Shown: piece by piece, positions 7,409 through 15,934 of the stretch
Numbering within the stretch: the first letter of the stretch is position 1
Layout of the letters: every line of letters begins with the position of its first letter
From: Acidobacteriota bacterium
Lineage (GTDB): Bacteria; Acidobacteriota; Aminicenantia; Aminicenantales; Saccharicenantaceae
Direction of reading: 5' to 3'
DNA length: 64,000 bases
Assembly: GCA_039683095.1 (NCBI GenBank)
Contig: JBDKSB010000012.1
Location: forward strand, 528,293 to 592,292
Program-made: the position numbers and the translations under genes
Notes under the pieces: model-generated
Databases searched by the model: none
What the model was told of the DNA's origin: nothing
What the model saw: only the letters and a program-made list of their open reading frames with translations

Positions 7409-9334
7409 GTGAAAAAAGCAAGATCCCTCTTCTTGATCCTGTCCCTGATGCCCTTCGTTGCGTCATGCGCCGGTGAACAACCATCCGGGCGGGAGGCGCG
7501 GGCGAAAAGGGAATGGGCGGCGATGAAGGCCCGGCTTTCCAGGGGCTGGAATACCTGGGACACCCGGAGCGTTCTGTCGCATGTCCTGTTGCCCGAGGGG
7601 TTCTCGGTCAACCTCCGATTGGTCAACCATCGGACGGGCGATACGCTGAAGGAGGCTTTGCCGGCCAGAGGCGAAGACGGCACGGAGCGGGTCATCCCCG
7701 GGCCTCACGCCTGGGACGGTTCCTATACCGAGGTCGTGGTCGAATGGCAGGGCATCCGCATCGGCGTCCGGAGCGCCGCCGTCGGCAACGGGTTCTTCCT
7801 GCAGATCATCCCCCACCGGCAATCGCCCGGCGACGCCCTCTTAATGGACCCTCAGATGCTATGGGGCAGGCCGGGGAAGATCATGATAAAGGGCGGGACG
7901 ATCCGTGCTGACACGCCCTCCGGCCCGACGGAGGTGGCCGTCGCCGCGGGCCAGTACCTGGCGACGGATCAACATCTGGAGTTTTCGTTGGCTGAGCCCA
8001 TCGCGGTCACGACCGATCGCTCCAAGACGGCGGCGGAGATCGGGGAGATCATCGACAGGGCCGAGGCTCAATGTGCGGAGCGCAAGTCCAAGTACCCCGA
8101 GGCGCCCGACGCTTACGAGGCCCTGCGAACGGTGCTGGCCTGGAACACGATCTACGATCCCGGCAACGACCGGGTCATTTCACCGGTCAGCCGCGCCTGG
8201 AGCGCCGGCGGTTGGGTCTTGTTCGAGTGGGACACCTATTTCGCGGCTTACATGCTTTCGGTGGACTGCAAAGAACTGGCCTACGCCAACGCGATCGCCA
8301 TCACCAGCGAGATCACGGATAGGGGATTTGTCCCGAACAACAGCCAGCCGGGGATTAAAAGCCTGGACCGCTCACAGCCTCCGGTGGGCGCTTTTGTGAT
8401 CAGGGAAATCTACCGAAGATATCCAGACCAATGGTTCCTCGACGAGGTCTTCGACAGCCTGTTGAGCTGGAACCGGTGGTGGGCCGCCAATCGCGAGATC
8501 GACGGCTATCTTTCCTATGGCTCCGATCCTTATGATCATGGAAAGACCTCTGCCCCTCCGGACCGAGGCATCGGGAACCTCAAGGGGGCCAAGTGGGAGT
8601 CGGGGTTGGATAACTCCCCGATGTACGACGAGGCCGTCTACGACCGGGTCTCCCGTCAGATGCTGCTGGCCGATGTCGGCCTCATCAGCCTCTACGTCAA
8701 CGACTGCCGGAGCCTGTCCGAGATCGCCGCGGTCCTGGGAAGAACGGAGGCGGTCCGGGAGCTGGATGAGCGGGCCGCGGAGTACTCCAGGATGCTTGGA
8801 ACGCTCTGGGATGCGGGAGCCGGCCTTTATTTGAACAGGGACCTCCTGACGGGAGAATCCAGCCGACGGCTTTCGCCGACTCTTTTCTACCCCCTGCTGG
8901 CCAAGGTTCCGGATCAGGAACAGGCCGAGAGGATGATCAAAGAGCATTTTTACAACCCTCGGGAATTCTGGGGCGAATTCATCATGCCTTCCATCGCCCG
9001 GGACGACCCGGCTTTCAAGGACAATCACTATTGGAGAGGGAGGATCTGGGCGCCGATGAACTTCTTGGTTTACCTGGGGCTCAGGAACTACGAACTGCCC
9101 GAGGCCCGGAAAGACCTGGCCGAGAGGTCTGAAACGCTCCTTTTAAGATCCTGGCTCGGCGAACGCCATGTTTATGAAAACTACAATGCCGAAACCGGGC
9201 GGGGAGACGACGCCGGGAGCTGGAGCGACGAATTCTACCATTGGGGAGCCCTGCTGGGTTTCATCCGCCTTATGGACAAAGGGTATGTGCCGTCTCCAGA
9301 GCTTCCGCTTCAAGCTCAGCCCAAAGAGCCCTGA
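7409..9334 (+). CDS. Lipoprotein glycosidase of the trehalase/GH63-like (alpha/alpha)6 fold
   Basis: About 641 residues. The start is taken as GTG 7409 (VKKARSLFLILSLMPFVASC), with GAAGTGAG just upstream. An in-frame GTG at 7400 is the alternative. The lipobox FVASC predicts an outer-surface or periplasmic lipoprotein. Residues 200-640 show the alternating aromatic and acidic motifs of MGH1/GH63/GH37-like barrels: WVLFEWDTYFAAYM, GFVPNN, WWAANR, ESGLDNSPMYD and HYWRGRIWAPMNFLVY. Family members hydrolyse alpha-glucosidic or related linkages by inversion; the exact substrate is not evident. Codon use is less G/C-ended than in the neighbours, a possible sign of separate acquisition. Its 3' end overlaps a degenerate fucosidase tail on the opposite strand. 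Confidence 0.82.
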   Translation: MKKARSLFLILSLMPFVASCAGEQPSGREARAKREWAAMKARLSRGWNTWDTRSVLSHVLLPEGFSVNLRLVNHRTGDTLKEALPARGEDGTERVIPGPHAWDGSYTEVVVEWQGIRIGVRSAAVGNGFFLQIIPHRQSPGDALLMDPQMLWGRPGKIMIKGGTIRADTPSGPTEVAVAAGQYLATDQHLEFSLAEPIAVTTDRSKTAAEIGEIIDRAEAQCAERKSKYPEAPDAYEALRTVLAWNTIYDPGNDRVISPVSRAWSAGGWVLFEWDTYFAAYMLSVDCKELAYANAIAITSEITDRGFVPNNSQPGIKSLDRSQPPVGAFVIREIYRRYPDQWFLDEVFDSLLSWNRWWAANREIDGYLSYGSDPYDHGKTSAPPDRGIGNLKGAKWESGLDNSPMYDEAVYDRVSRQMLLADVGLISLYVNDCRSLSEIAAVLGRTEAVRELDERAAEYSRMLGTLWDAGAGLYLNRDLLTGESSRRLSPTLFYPLLAKVPDQEQAERMIKEHFYNPREFWGEFIMPSIARDDPAFKDNHYWRGRIWAPMNFLVYLGLRNYELPEARKDLAERSETLLLRSWLGERHVYENYNAETGRGDDAGSWSDEFYHWGALLGFIRLMDKGYVPSPELPLQAQPKEP

Positions 9335-9450
9335 GCGGCGGGCCAGCCGAGGGCCGTGGCGTAGAGGACGTTGCCCTTGGTCGTGAAGCGGAGGGCCTTG
9401 TAGCGGAGGTCGCCGCGGGGCGGCGCCGGCGGCGCAGGACAGGCGCAGGG
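9316..9450 (-). pseudogene. C-terminal remnant of a GH29 alpha-L-fucosidase
   Basis: On the minus strand an open frame bounded by stops at 9453-9451 and 9318-9316 encodes about 44 residues. It contains DLRYKALRFTTKGNVLYATA followed by LGWP, which matches the C-terminal beta-sandwich strand pattern of GH29 alpha-L-fucosidases (RFT.KGd.LYA..LGWP). There is no start codon and nothing of the catalytic barrel upstream, because the intact GH89 gene ends at 9474. It therefore looks like a relic of a fucosidase gene that once followed GH89 in the same operon. It overlaps the last 19 bases of the convergent GH63-like gene. Confidence 0.6.
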
Positions 9451-9473
9451 TCAAAGCTCCGATCGGACGTCGG

Positions 9474-11762
9474 TCAGTCACGTCGTTTCTTCTTTCGCTC
9501 GGCCTCGGCGGGCCCGCCCGCCTCGCCGAAGATGTCCGGCTCGTATTTCTTCAAGAGCGCCGTCGCAAGTCCCAGCGGATCACCGCCCGGAGCGGCCGGA
9601 TAGATCTCCCGGCCCCGCGACCAGGCCTGCTCCCAGGAGCACGTCTCCCGGACGTAGTTGGCCCGCTCGAAGGGACGGCCGCTCCGGAGACAGCTTTCCA
9701 GGGCTTCGAGGAAAGCCTTCCACCGGGGGAGGTCATAGCCCCTGAACAGCCCGGACCACTGCTTCTGGGCGTAGCCGTTGAGGTCGTCGAACATTCCTTC
9801 CGTGCATTGAGGCCCCCAGAGCGTGATGAGGTTGCGGGCGTTCCATTCGAGGAGCCGGCTTTCGGCCTCGTCGGCCGCCCAACGCTTCGCGTCGGCGAGC
9901 CATCGCCCGAGCAGGAACTCCTCCCGCGTGCCGAGGAGTGCGTCGAGGTCCTCGATCAGCCCCAGCAGCCTCCGGCCCGCGGCCCGCAGTCCGCCGAGAT
10001 CGCCTCTCCTGTAGGCGCCGTCGACGTTCTTGACGAGGGAGTTCGATACATTGCTGAGGACCTGGCGGGTCAGGTTCACCGCGTCCAGGCGGTAGGTATC
10101 GACGTTCCCGAGCCGGCCAGCGAGCGACAGGAACTTGCGACAGGCTCCGGCGAGGGCCCGCGGGTCATAGGGAACGGTCGGTTCGCTCCGGTAGGCCCGT
10201 TTCGGATCGTAGAGGCCGGGACGGTCGCGGACGAGGGAGCCGCTCTGGACGGGCGTCTTGTAGACCGTGTCGAGGAGCGCGTCCCAGACTTCGGCGATCG
10301 CGGGGTCCTCGCTGCCGTAGCGGCGACGGGCGAAATCCCGGATCCAGGGACCGAGCGGGGGGACTTCCGGCCGCCAGACCATGTCCATGATGAGCTCCTG
10401 GACGACGGGATTGTCGCCGAAGCCTTCCATCATCATGCCGATGCCGGCGAACCGGCCCCGCTCGGGGCTCCCGATCGCGGCGGCGAGGTTGGCGGCCATC
10501 TTCGGGAGATCGCCGTTGAGGCTGGTTTTGCCTCCGAAATTGTGGACGACGTTCCAGATCCACGGCTTCCCGTAAAAAGCCTGGAACTTGTCCCAGATGG
10601 GGTGCTGGTCGCCGAACAGGTCCAGGACGATCATCCGGTCGTCCGGGACCGCGCCGAGGAAGGCCCGGCTTCTGGCCTCGGTCCAGAACTTGGCCGGCGA
10701 GTAGTAGAGGAACCAGCCCTGGAGGACCCAAACGGCCCGGGGGTCGGCCTCGGCCATCGCTCCGTAGATCGCGGCGCTGACGCTCCGGAGGAAGTTCGGA
10801 TCGCCCGACGGCGGATCCATCTCGTTGAAGGTGTCGGCGGCGTAGAGGTGGTCCGTGCCGAAGAGGGCCGTCTGTTTCTCGATGAAGAGCCGGCCGATCC
10901 GGCGGAACAGGGAGTCCGTGGGATCGAGGAAGTACGTCCCGGAGAATCCCGCCGACCAGTCGCCCGTCCTCCTGATGCGAGCGCCCGGGTAACGGTTCTG
11001 CAGCGCCGGCGGGACATGTCCCGTGAATCCCTGGAGCACGGGCGCCATGCCCAGCTCCCGTTCCCGGGCCAGGATCTTCCGCTCGAGCTCCGCATGGCTC
11101 CGGATCCAGGACTCGGGCAGCGGCCCGCCCAGGCCGTCGATATTCCCCATCCAGCCCCAGGGCAGATAGGCGGGGCCGACCAGGAAGTCGCCGATCTCGC
11201 CGGCGTCGAAACCGAGATCTCTCAGGACCTCGACCCAGACGGCTTCCTGGCCGGTCACGGCCAGCGGCATGTTGATGCCGTTCAGAGCGAGCCAGTCGAT
11301 CAGGCGCTCCCAGCGGGGCCAATCCCACCAGGCCATCGTGTAGGAAAAGGTGCAGTAGTTGAAGAAGTAGCGGTCCTTGTAGGGCGTCCGTATGCGGACC
11401 TTCTCGCGGATCGGAGGCAGGGGGGTCGGAACGGCGAGCTGGTCGCCGGCCACGGAAACGAGGCACCGGCACACGTTCTTGAGGTACCAGTTCAGGCCCG
11501 AGGCCATGGCCACGCCGTTGGAGCCCCGGACGACGATCCGGCCGCCCCGGCTCTCGACCTCGAAGACATCTCGGCCGTCCTGGGGAGCGATCTCCTCGAA
11601 GACGAAGCTCTCCGCGTGGTCCGGCAGGAGGCGCCCGGCCAGGGCACGGGCGGCCGCCTCGGCCGGCGTGCGCGGCTCCGGCGGCGCTTGATCGGGAGCG
11701 CAGGCCGCCCCAAGAACCGCGAGGACGAGGACGAGCCAGAGCGCTCTGTTCACGGTGGTCAT
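9474..11762 (-). CDS. GH89 alpha-N-acetylglucosaminidase, lipoprotein
   Basis: 762 residues. An N-terminal hydrophobic stretch ending in a Cys (LAVLGAACAPD) suggests a lipoprotein signal. The NAGLU architecture is complete: an N-terminal alpha/beta domain (SNGVAMASGLNWYLK), then a TIM barrel with NYCTFSYTMAWWDWPRWERLIDW broken across the family's hallmark region, LALNGINMPLA and GFTGHVP. The two expected catalytic glutamates lie in FNEMDPPSG (about residue 315) and MMMEGFGDNPV (about 445). The family removes terminal alpha-linked GlcNAc, for example from heparan sulfate or gastric-type mucin glycans. Its ATG overlaps the GH106-like stop by ATGA, so it is the last intact gene of the sulfatase-glycosidase operon. 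Confidence 0.93.
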   Translation of the reverse strand: MTTVNRALWLVLVLAVLGAACAPDQAPPEPRTPAEAAARALAGRLLPDHAESFVFEEIAPQDGRDVFEVESRGGRIVVRGSNGVAMASGLNWYLKNVCRCLVSVAGDQLAVPTPLPPIREKVRIRTPYKDRYFFNYCTFSYTMAWWDWPRWERLIDWLALNGINMPLAVTGQEAVWVEVLRDLGFDAGEIGDFLVGPAYLPWGWMGNIDGLGGPLPESWIRSHAELERKILARERELGMAPVLQGFTGHVPPALQNRYPGARIRRTGDWSAGFSGTYFLDPTDSLFRRIGRLFIEKQTALFGTDHLYAADTFNEMDPPSGDPNFLRSVSAAIYGAMAEADPRAVWVLQGWFLYYSPAKFWTEARSRAFLGAVPDDRMIVLDLFGDQHPIWDKFQAFYGKPWIWNVVHNFGGKTSLNGDLPKMAANLAAAIGSPERGRFAGIGMMMEGFGDNPVVQELIMDMVWRPEVPPLGPWIRDFARRRYGSEDPAIAEVWDALLDTVYKTPVQSGSLVRDRPGLYDPKRAYRSEPTVPYDPRALAGACRKFLSLAGRLGNVDTYRLDAVNLTRQVLSNVSNSLVKNVDGAYRRGDLGGLRAAGRRLLGLIEDLDALLGTREEFLLGRWLADAKRWAADEAESRLLEWNARNLITLWGPQCTEGMFDDLNGYAQKQWSGLFRGYDLPRWKAFLEALESCLRSGRPFERANYVRETCSWEQAWSRGREIYPAAPGGDPLGLATALLKKYEPDIFGEAGGPAEAERKKKRRD

Positions 11763-14605
11763 CTCCCCCTCCTCGCGCCGGCGGCGCCGGGAGCGGCGCG
11801 GCGCAGGGTCACGGGGCCGAGCAGGCCGGACGGGATGAGGTCTCGCTGCTTCAGGGCCATGTTGGTCCGGGCGAACGGTCTTTGGCCCGGCTCAAGTAAG
11901 TCGCCCACGAGACGATTGTTCCAAAGGTTTGTGACCTTGACCTCAAGGATGTTCCGGCCCGCCCGCAGAGCGCCCGTGATATCCGTCTGAAAAGGCTCCT
12001 TCCAAAGGATGCCGAGGTTCCGGCCGTTGAGGGTCACCTCGGCGACTTCCCGCAGAGAGCCGAGGTCGAGAACCAGGCTCCGGCCCCCGCCGAGGAGCGC
12101 CTCGTCGACCTCGAATTCCGCGGTATAGGCCGCCGTCCCGGAGAAATACCGGATGCCGGGATCCTGCGATCCGGTCCAGCTGCCCAGGTCCTTCCAGAGG
12201 ACGGCCGCCGGCGCGCCCCAGCCCGGCGGGAAGCGGAGCGTCCAGGGGCCGCTGACGGTGACCACCGCCCGGTCCTCGGGTTCCGGGGGCTCGGGAGCGA
12301 GGAAGGCCGCCTTCGTTGGCGTCTCACGGAAGACGACGAACACGGAGCCGTACGCCGGCAGCTCCAGCGTCAGACGGCAGCCGCCTTCAATCCGGGCGTA
12401 CGACCGGCACGGGACGATCCTTCCTGTGTCGGGACGCCAGAACTCGGGCGTCCGGCCCTCCCCCGCCCGGAAGACGGCCTCGAAGGCCTCCCCGGCCTTG
12501 GCGCTGTTGGAGACGAAGTAGATGTCGTCGCGAGCGGTGGCGCGATGGATGAAGTCGATGTGCTGATCGGCGTTGGGGACGCCGAGCGGCCGGAAGTCGG
12601 GCCCGAGCCCCTTCCGGCTCAGGAGATCGTTCAGTGGGATGCCCCAGACGATCCGGCCTTTCCCGTAGGCGCGCTCCTTGACCGCGGCGCCGTCGCAGGC
12701 CCCCCATATCTTGTCGGCCAGGGCCTTGACCTCCCCGTCGCACGCCGGATATCCGGCCAGGCCGGGGGCCCGGGCGGGCTTCCGGCCGACGACCGTCGCC
12801 CCCGCCTTGGCCAGCTCGCCGATCTTCGTCAGGACGGCGAGGGGCATGTCGTCGCGGTCCGGAAGGACCAGGAGGGCATAGCTCAGACCGTCGGGCAGCA
12901 CGATCCGTCCGCCCGAGACCCGTATCCTCTCCAGGATCGCTTCGGAGTTGATGTAGTCGTAATCATACCCTTTGTCCAGCGAGGAGGTCTGGATCGGCCG
13001 GGGCTGGCCGCAGTGCGGGCAAGCCGTGTCCGGATAGATGGGCTGGATGTCGGGATCGATCCGCCGCGAGGGCACGAGGTTCGGCGCCTGGTCGCCGTAA
13101 TAGAAGGCGACGTCGGCTACGAACAAACCCTGCTGGAGGAGGTAGTCGCACCGGGCCATGTACTCGATGAGCGGCCCGGCCTGGTCCCACCAGGTGGCGT
13201 TGACGTTGAAATGCTCGCCGGCGTGATAGACGAAGCCCGGCCGGCCCGCGGCCGGCGGATTGTGGGTGAAGGTGTGGAACGTGGGATGATTCAGCCCGGC
13301 GCAAAGGGCGATGTCGAACCGTCGCTTGTATTCCGCCGGCCCCTCCTGCCAGTTCCGCCAACCCGTCAAGGCCTCGGCGTCGACGATGGGCCGGCCATAG
13401 ATGTGGGCGGCGCTGGCGGCCTCCTTGACCACCCAGAACCGCTGGTGGTTCCAGAACTCCCCCATCGGGATGTCGGCCGAGCCAAGCGCTTTCAAGGCGT
13501 CCACGCGGGCCGAGCCGCCGTGCCCCGCTTCGGCCAGGAGGCGGACGCCGGACTTGGCCAGCACGTCGCGGACCGTGCGGAAATGGTTCTCGATGATCAG
13601 GTCGCTGACGGTCTTGCGGTAATCGTAGAGGAAGCGCCCGGCCAGCCCGGCGTCCAGGGCGGCCGGGTCGAACAGCGCGGGCAGGTAGGGCACGGGATCG
13701 TAGCCGTGCCGGGCCCGGAAAGCGTCGATGAAGTCGTCCGTCCAATCGACCGCTTCCCGGACCTCATAGCTGTCGAGCATGAAGGTCTTCAGCGCGCCGA
13801 GGCTTTTCCGGACGCTCAAGAGCCGGTCGAGGATATAGGTCATGTCGACCGTGGCGGCCTCGCGGCTCAAGTGGTCGATGATCAGGCCGTTGGAGTTCGG
13901 GCTCGGGCATTCGAGGGTCTGCCCGGTATTGCCGGCGACGATGCGCATGATCCGCGACGGGCCGGGCGGGGCCTCCCAGTCCAGGCGGCCCTGGGGGTCC
14001 ATGCGCTCCGAGATATCGATGGCGGCGCCGCCCGCCGGGACCGCCAGGACCGCGACGTCCCGCCAATAGGCGGTCGCGCCGTCCGGGAGAGGGACCGTCG
14101 TCCGCACGCGGCCCGGTCCCCGGACCTCGACCTGGCGGCAGAGCAGCTGCCGGCTGGCGTTCTCGGGCTTGATCCACGCGCCGCCCGCGTTCCAGCTGCT
14201 CGAGGCGAACAGGCCGAGCTCGAGGCCGAGGCGATCCGCCTGGTCGATGGCGTGGGAAATGCTGGCCACGGACTCCGGTCCGAGGAAGGCGGGCCCGGCC
14301 GGAATGATCTTGTTCGGGTCGGCCAGGCTGCCCACGTCCCAGATGATGGCCCCGCCGAAGCCCTTGGCCTTCAGCTCCTCCAGTTCGCGGGTCAGCTCGT
14401 TGCGGTCGACGAAGCCGTTGAGCCACGGCCAGAGGACGCCCGGCCGGGCCGCGAGGGGAGGATCCAAGAAGAGGCGCTCGGAAATCGCGCCGCCGTCAGG
14501 GCCCGGCCGGGACCCGATCGACGCCCCCGGCCCGCAGGCCCCGATTGCCAGGATGGCCGCGCCGAGGACCATGGGGGGGATCTTCCGTGATGGGCTCATC
14601 TTCAA
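11759..14605 (-). CDS. GH106-like alpha-L-rhamnosidase-family lipoprotein
   Basis: 948 residues. The N-terminus MKMSPSRKIPPMVLGAAILAIGAC predicts a lipoprotein. Early motifs RPGVLWPWLNGFVDRNELTRELE and GFGGAIIWDVG, split over the first barrel strands, plus SSSWNAGGAWI are characteristic of GH106 and related enzymes. The C-terminal region has a galactose-binding-like beta-sandwich (EVAEVTLNGRNLGILWKEPF, then VTNLWNNRLVGD). GH106 members cleave terminal alpha-L-rhamnose, acting on pectic or other rhamnose-bearing glycans. A zinc-finger-like CPHCG near residue 530 is unexplained. It lies 42 bases after the maturase gene and overlaps GH89 by four bases. It is a paralog of the gene at 21758. Confidence 0.85.
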   Translation of the reverse strand: MKMSPSRKIPPMVLGAAILAIGACGPGASIGSRPGPDGGAISERLFLDPPLAARPGVLWPWLNGFVDRNELTRELEELKAKGFGGAIIWDVGSLADPNKIIPAGPAFLGPESVASISHAIDQADRLGLELGLFASSSWNAGGAWIKPENASRQLLCRQVEVRGPGRVRTTVPLPDGATAYWRDVAVLAVPAGGAAIDISERMDPQGRLDWEAPPGPSRIMRIVAGNTGQTLECPSPNSNGLIIDHLSREAATVDMTYILDRLLSVRKSLGALKTFMLDSYEVREAVDWTDDFIDAFRARHGYDPVPYLPALFDPAALDAGLAGRFLYDYRKTVSDLIIENHFRTVRDVLAKSGVRLLAEAGHGGSARVDALKALGSADIPMGEFWNHQRFWVVKEAASAAHIYGRPIVDAEALTGWRNWQEGPAEYKRRFDIALCAGLNHPTFHTFTHNPPAAGRPGFVYHAGEHFNVNATWWDQAGPLIEYMARCDYLLQQGLFVADVAFYYGDQAPNLVPSRRIDPDIQPIYPDTACPHCGQPRPIQTSSLDKGYDYDYINSEAILERIRVSGGRIVLPDGLSYALLVLPDRDDMPLAVLTKIGELAKAGATVVGRKPARAPGLAGYPACDGEVKALADKIWGACDGAAVKERAYGKGRIVWGIPLNDLLSRKGLGPDFRPLGVPNADQHIDFIHRATARDDIYFVSNSAKAGEAFEAVFRAGEGRTPEFWRPDTGRIVPCRSYARIEGGCRLTLELPAYGSVFVVFRETPTKAAFLAPEPPEPEDRAVVTVSGPWTLRFPPGWGAPAAVLWKDLGSWTGSQDPGIRYFSGTAAYTAEFEVDEALLGGGRSLVLDLGSLREVAEVTLNGRNLGILWKEPFQTDITGALRAGRNILEVKVTNLWNNRLVGDLLEPGQRPFARTNMALKQRDLIPSGLLGPVTLRRAAPGAAGARRGR

Positions 14606-14647
14606 TCTCCTCGTCTCTCCATCCGTATCCGCCGGAGCGTTCCGGGC

Positions 14648-15934
14648 TCACGCCCGGCCGTGGCACTTCTTGAATTTCAGGCCGCTGCCGCAGGGACAGG
14701 GATCGTTCCTGCCGGGCCTCTCGCCGCCCGGCGCCGGCGGCCGGCGGCCTTCCTCGCCGGAGGTGGCCCTCATGATGTCCGCGGCCGGCCGGCCCCGGCC
14801 GATCAGGCCGGCCATGAGCCGCATGGGCCGCTCCGTGTGGGCGAAGAACGCCTTCAGGCCCTCGCAGAGCCAATTCAACCCGGGTTCGCCGCGGCGCGTC
14901 TCGAGGACCCTGTTCTTAGGGCACTCGCCGTGACATGTGAAGAGGAATCGGCATTCGCGGCAGTCGCTCGGCAGGGTCGCCGACTTGGCCAGTCCGAAGG
15001 CCCTCTGTCTCTCCGAGGACAGCAGCTCTCCGAGGGGCGTCTCCAGGATATTCCCCAGAAGATGGGCCGGGTCGACGTAATGGTCGCAGGCATAGAGGTC
15101 GCCGTTGTGTTCCAAGGCCAGGGCCTGGCCGCAAGTCGGGCGCAGGACGCAGAGGGTGGACTCCCCGCAGAGATACGACGCCAGCACGGCGTCGAAAAAG
15201 GGGACGAACACGACCCCCACGTCCCGCCGGACCCACTCATCGAAGATCGTCGATAGGAAGAGCCCGAAATCGGACCCGCCCACGGAGCGGCCGGTCACCC
15301 TCGGGCCCTTGCGGCCGGCGGCTCCCGCCGTCGGCTCGACGACGGGAATGAACTGGACATAGCGGGCCCCGATCTCGTCCCGGAAGAACCTGTAGACGTC
15401 CAGCGCATGATGAGCGTTGGCTGCGTTGACGGTGCAGAGGATATTGAATTCGACCCGATGCGCCTGCATCAGGCGCGCCGCCCGGACGACCTTCGCGAAG
15501 ACCGAATCGCCTCCCCTGTCACGGCGGAAGGCGTCGTGGAGCGTTCGCGGACCGTCGAGGCTCAGGCCGACGAGGAACCCGTGCTCGTGGAAGAACCGGC
15601 ACCAGGCTCCGTCGAGGAGCACCCCGTTCGTCTGGATGGCGTGGGCCGCCCGCTGCCCGGGCCGGGCATGTCTCCGTCCCGCCTCGACCGCCCTCCGGAA
15701 GAAGTCGAGGCCCATGAGCGTGGGCTCTCCGCCCTGCCAGGCGATCGGGACCTCGGAGGCGGGATGGATGGACAGGGCTTGGCGGATGTAGGATTCCATG
15801 ACCCGGTCCGGCATCCGGGAGCTCGAACCGGGGTAAAGCCGTTCCTTCGTCAGGTAGAAGCAGTAGTCGCAGCGGCAATTGCACTGAGCCCCCGCGGGCT
15901 TGGCCATGATGTGGAAGGCGGGTCCGGGTGTCAC
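14648..15934 (-). CDS. Anaerobic sulfatase-maturating enzyme (radical SAM/SPASM) with SEC-C tail
   Basis: 428 residues. The radical-SAM cluster motif CNCRCDYC (Cx3Cx2C) appears at about residue 18. A SPASM region follows with clustered cysteines (CVLRPTCGQ, CDHYVDP, CRECRFLFTCHGECPK) expected to bind two auxiliary Fe-S clusters. The family oxidises the active-site Cys (or Ser) of type I sulfatases to formylglycine in the cytoplasm without oxygen. The last 19 residues, NDPCPCGSGLKFKKCHGRA, are a SEC-C zinc-binding motif. Its start overlaps the sulfatase stop (ATGA), and three Cys-type sulfatases lie within 15 kb, so it probably matures all of them. It also implies that maturation works anaerobically. 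Confidence 0.95.
   Translation of the reverse strand: MTPGPAFHIMAKPAGAQCNCRCDYCFYLTKERLYPGSSSRMPDRVMESYIRQALSIHPASEVPIAWQGGEPTLMGLDFFRRAVEAGRRHARPGQRAAHAIQTNGVLLDGAWCRFFHEHGFLVGLSLDGPRTLHDAFRRDRGGDSVFAKVVRAARLMQAHRVEFNILCTVNAANAHHALDVYRFFRDEIGARYVQFIPVVEPTAGAAGRKGPRVTGRSVGGSDFGLFLSTIFDEWVRRDVGVVFVPFFDAVLASYLCGESTLCVLRPTCGQALALEHNGDLYACDHYVDPAHLLGNILETPLGELLSSERQRAFGLAKSATLPSDCRECRFLFTCHGECPKNRVLETRRGEPGLNWLCEGLKAFFAHTERPMRLMAGLIGRGRPAADIMRATSGEEGRRPPAPGGERPGRNDPCPCGSGLKFKKCHGRA

Noticed and set aside
9807-11990. 727-codon plus-strand frame opposite GH89 and GH106
   Set aside because: Compositional antisense shadow; the GH89 and GH106 frames on the minus strand carry complete family motifs.
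12545-14590. 681-codon plus-strand frame opposite the GH106-like gene
   Set aside because: Same artefact of GC-rich antisense; sequence is repetitive Asp/Val/Arg/Gly with no recognisable fold.
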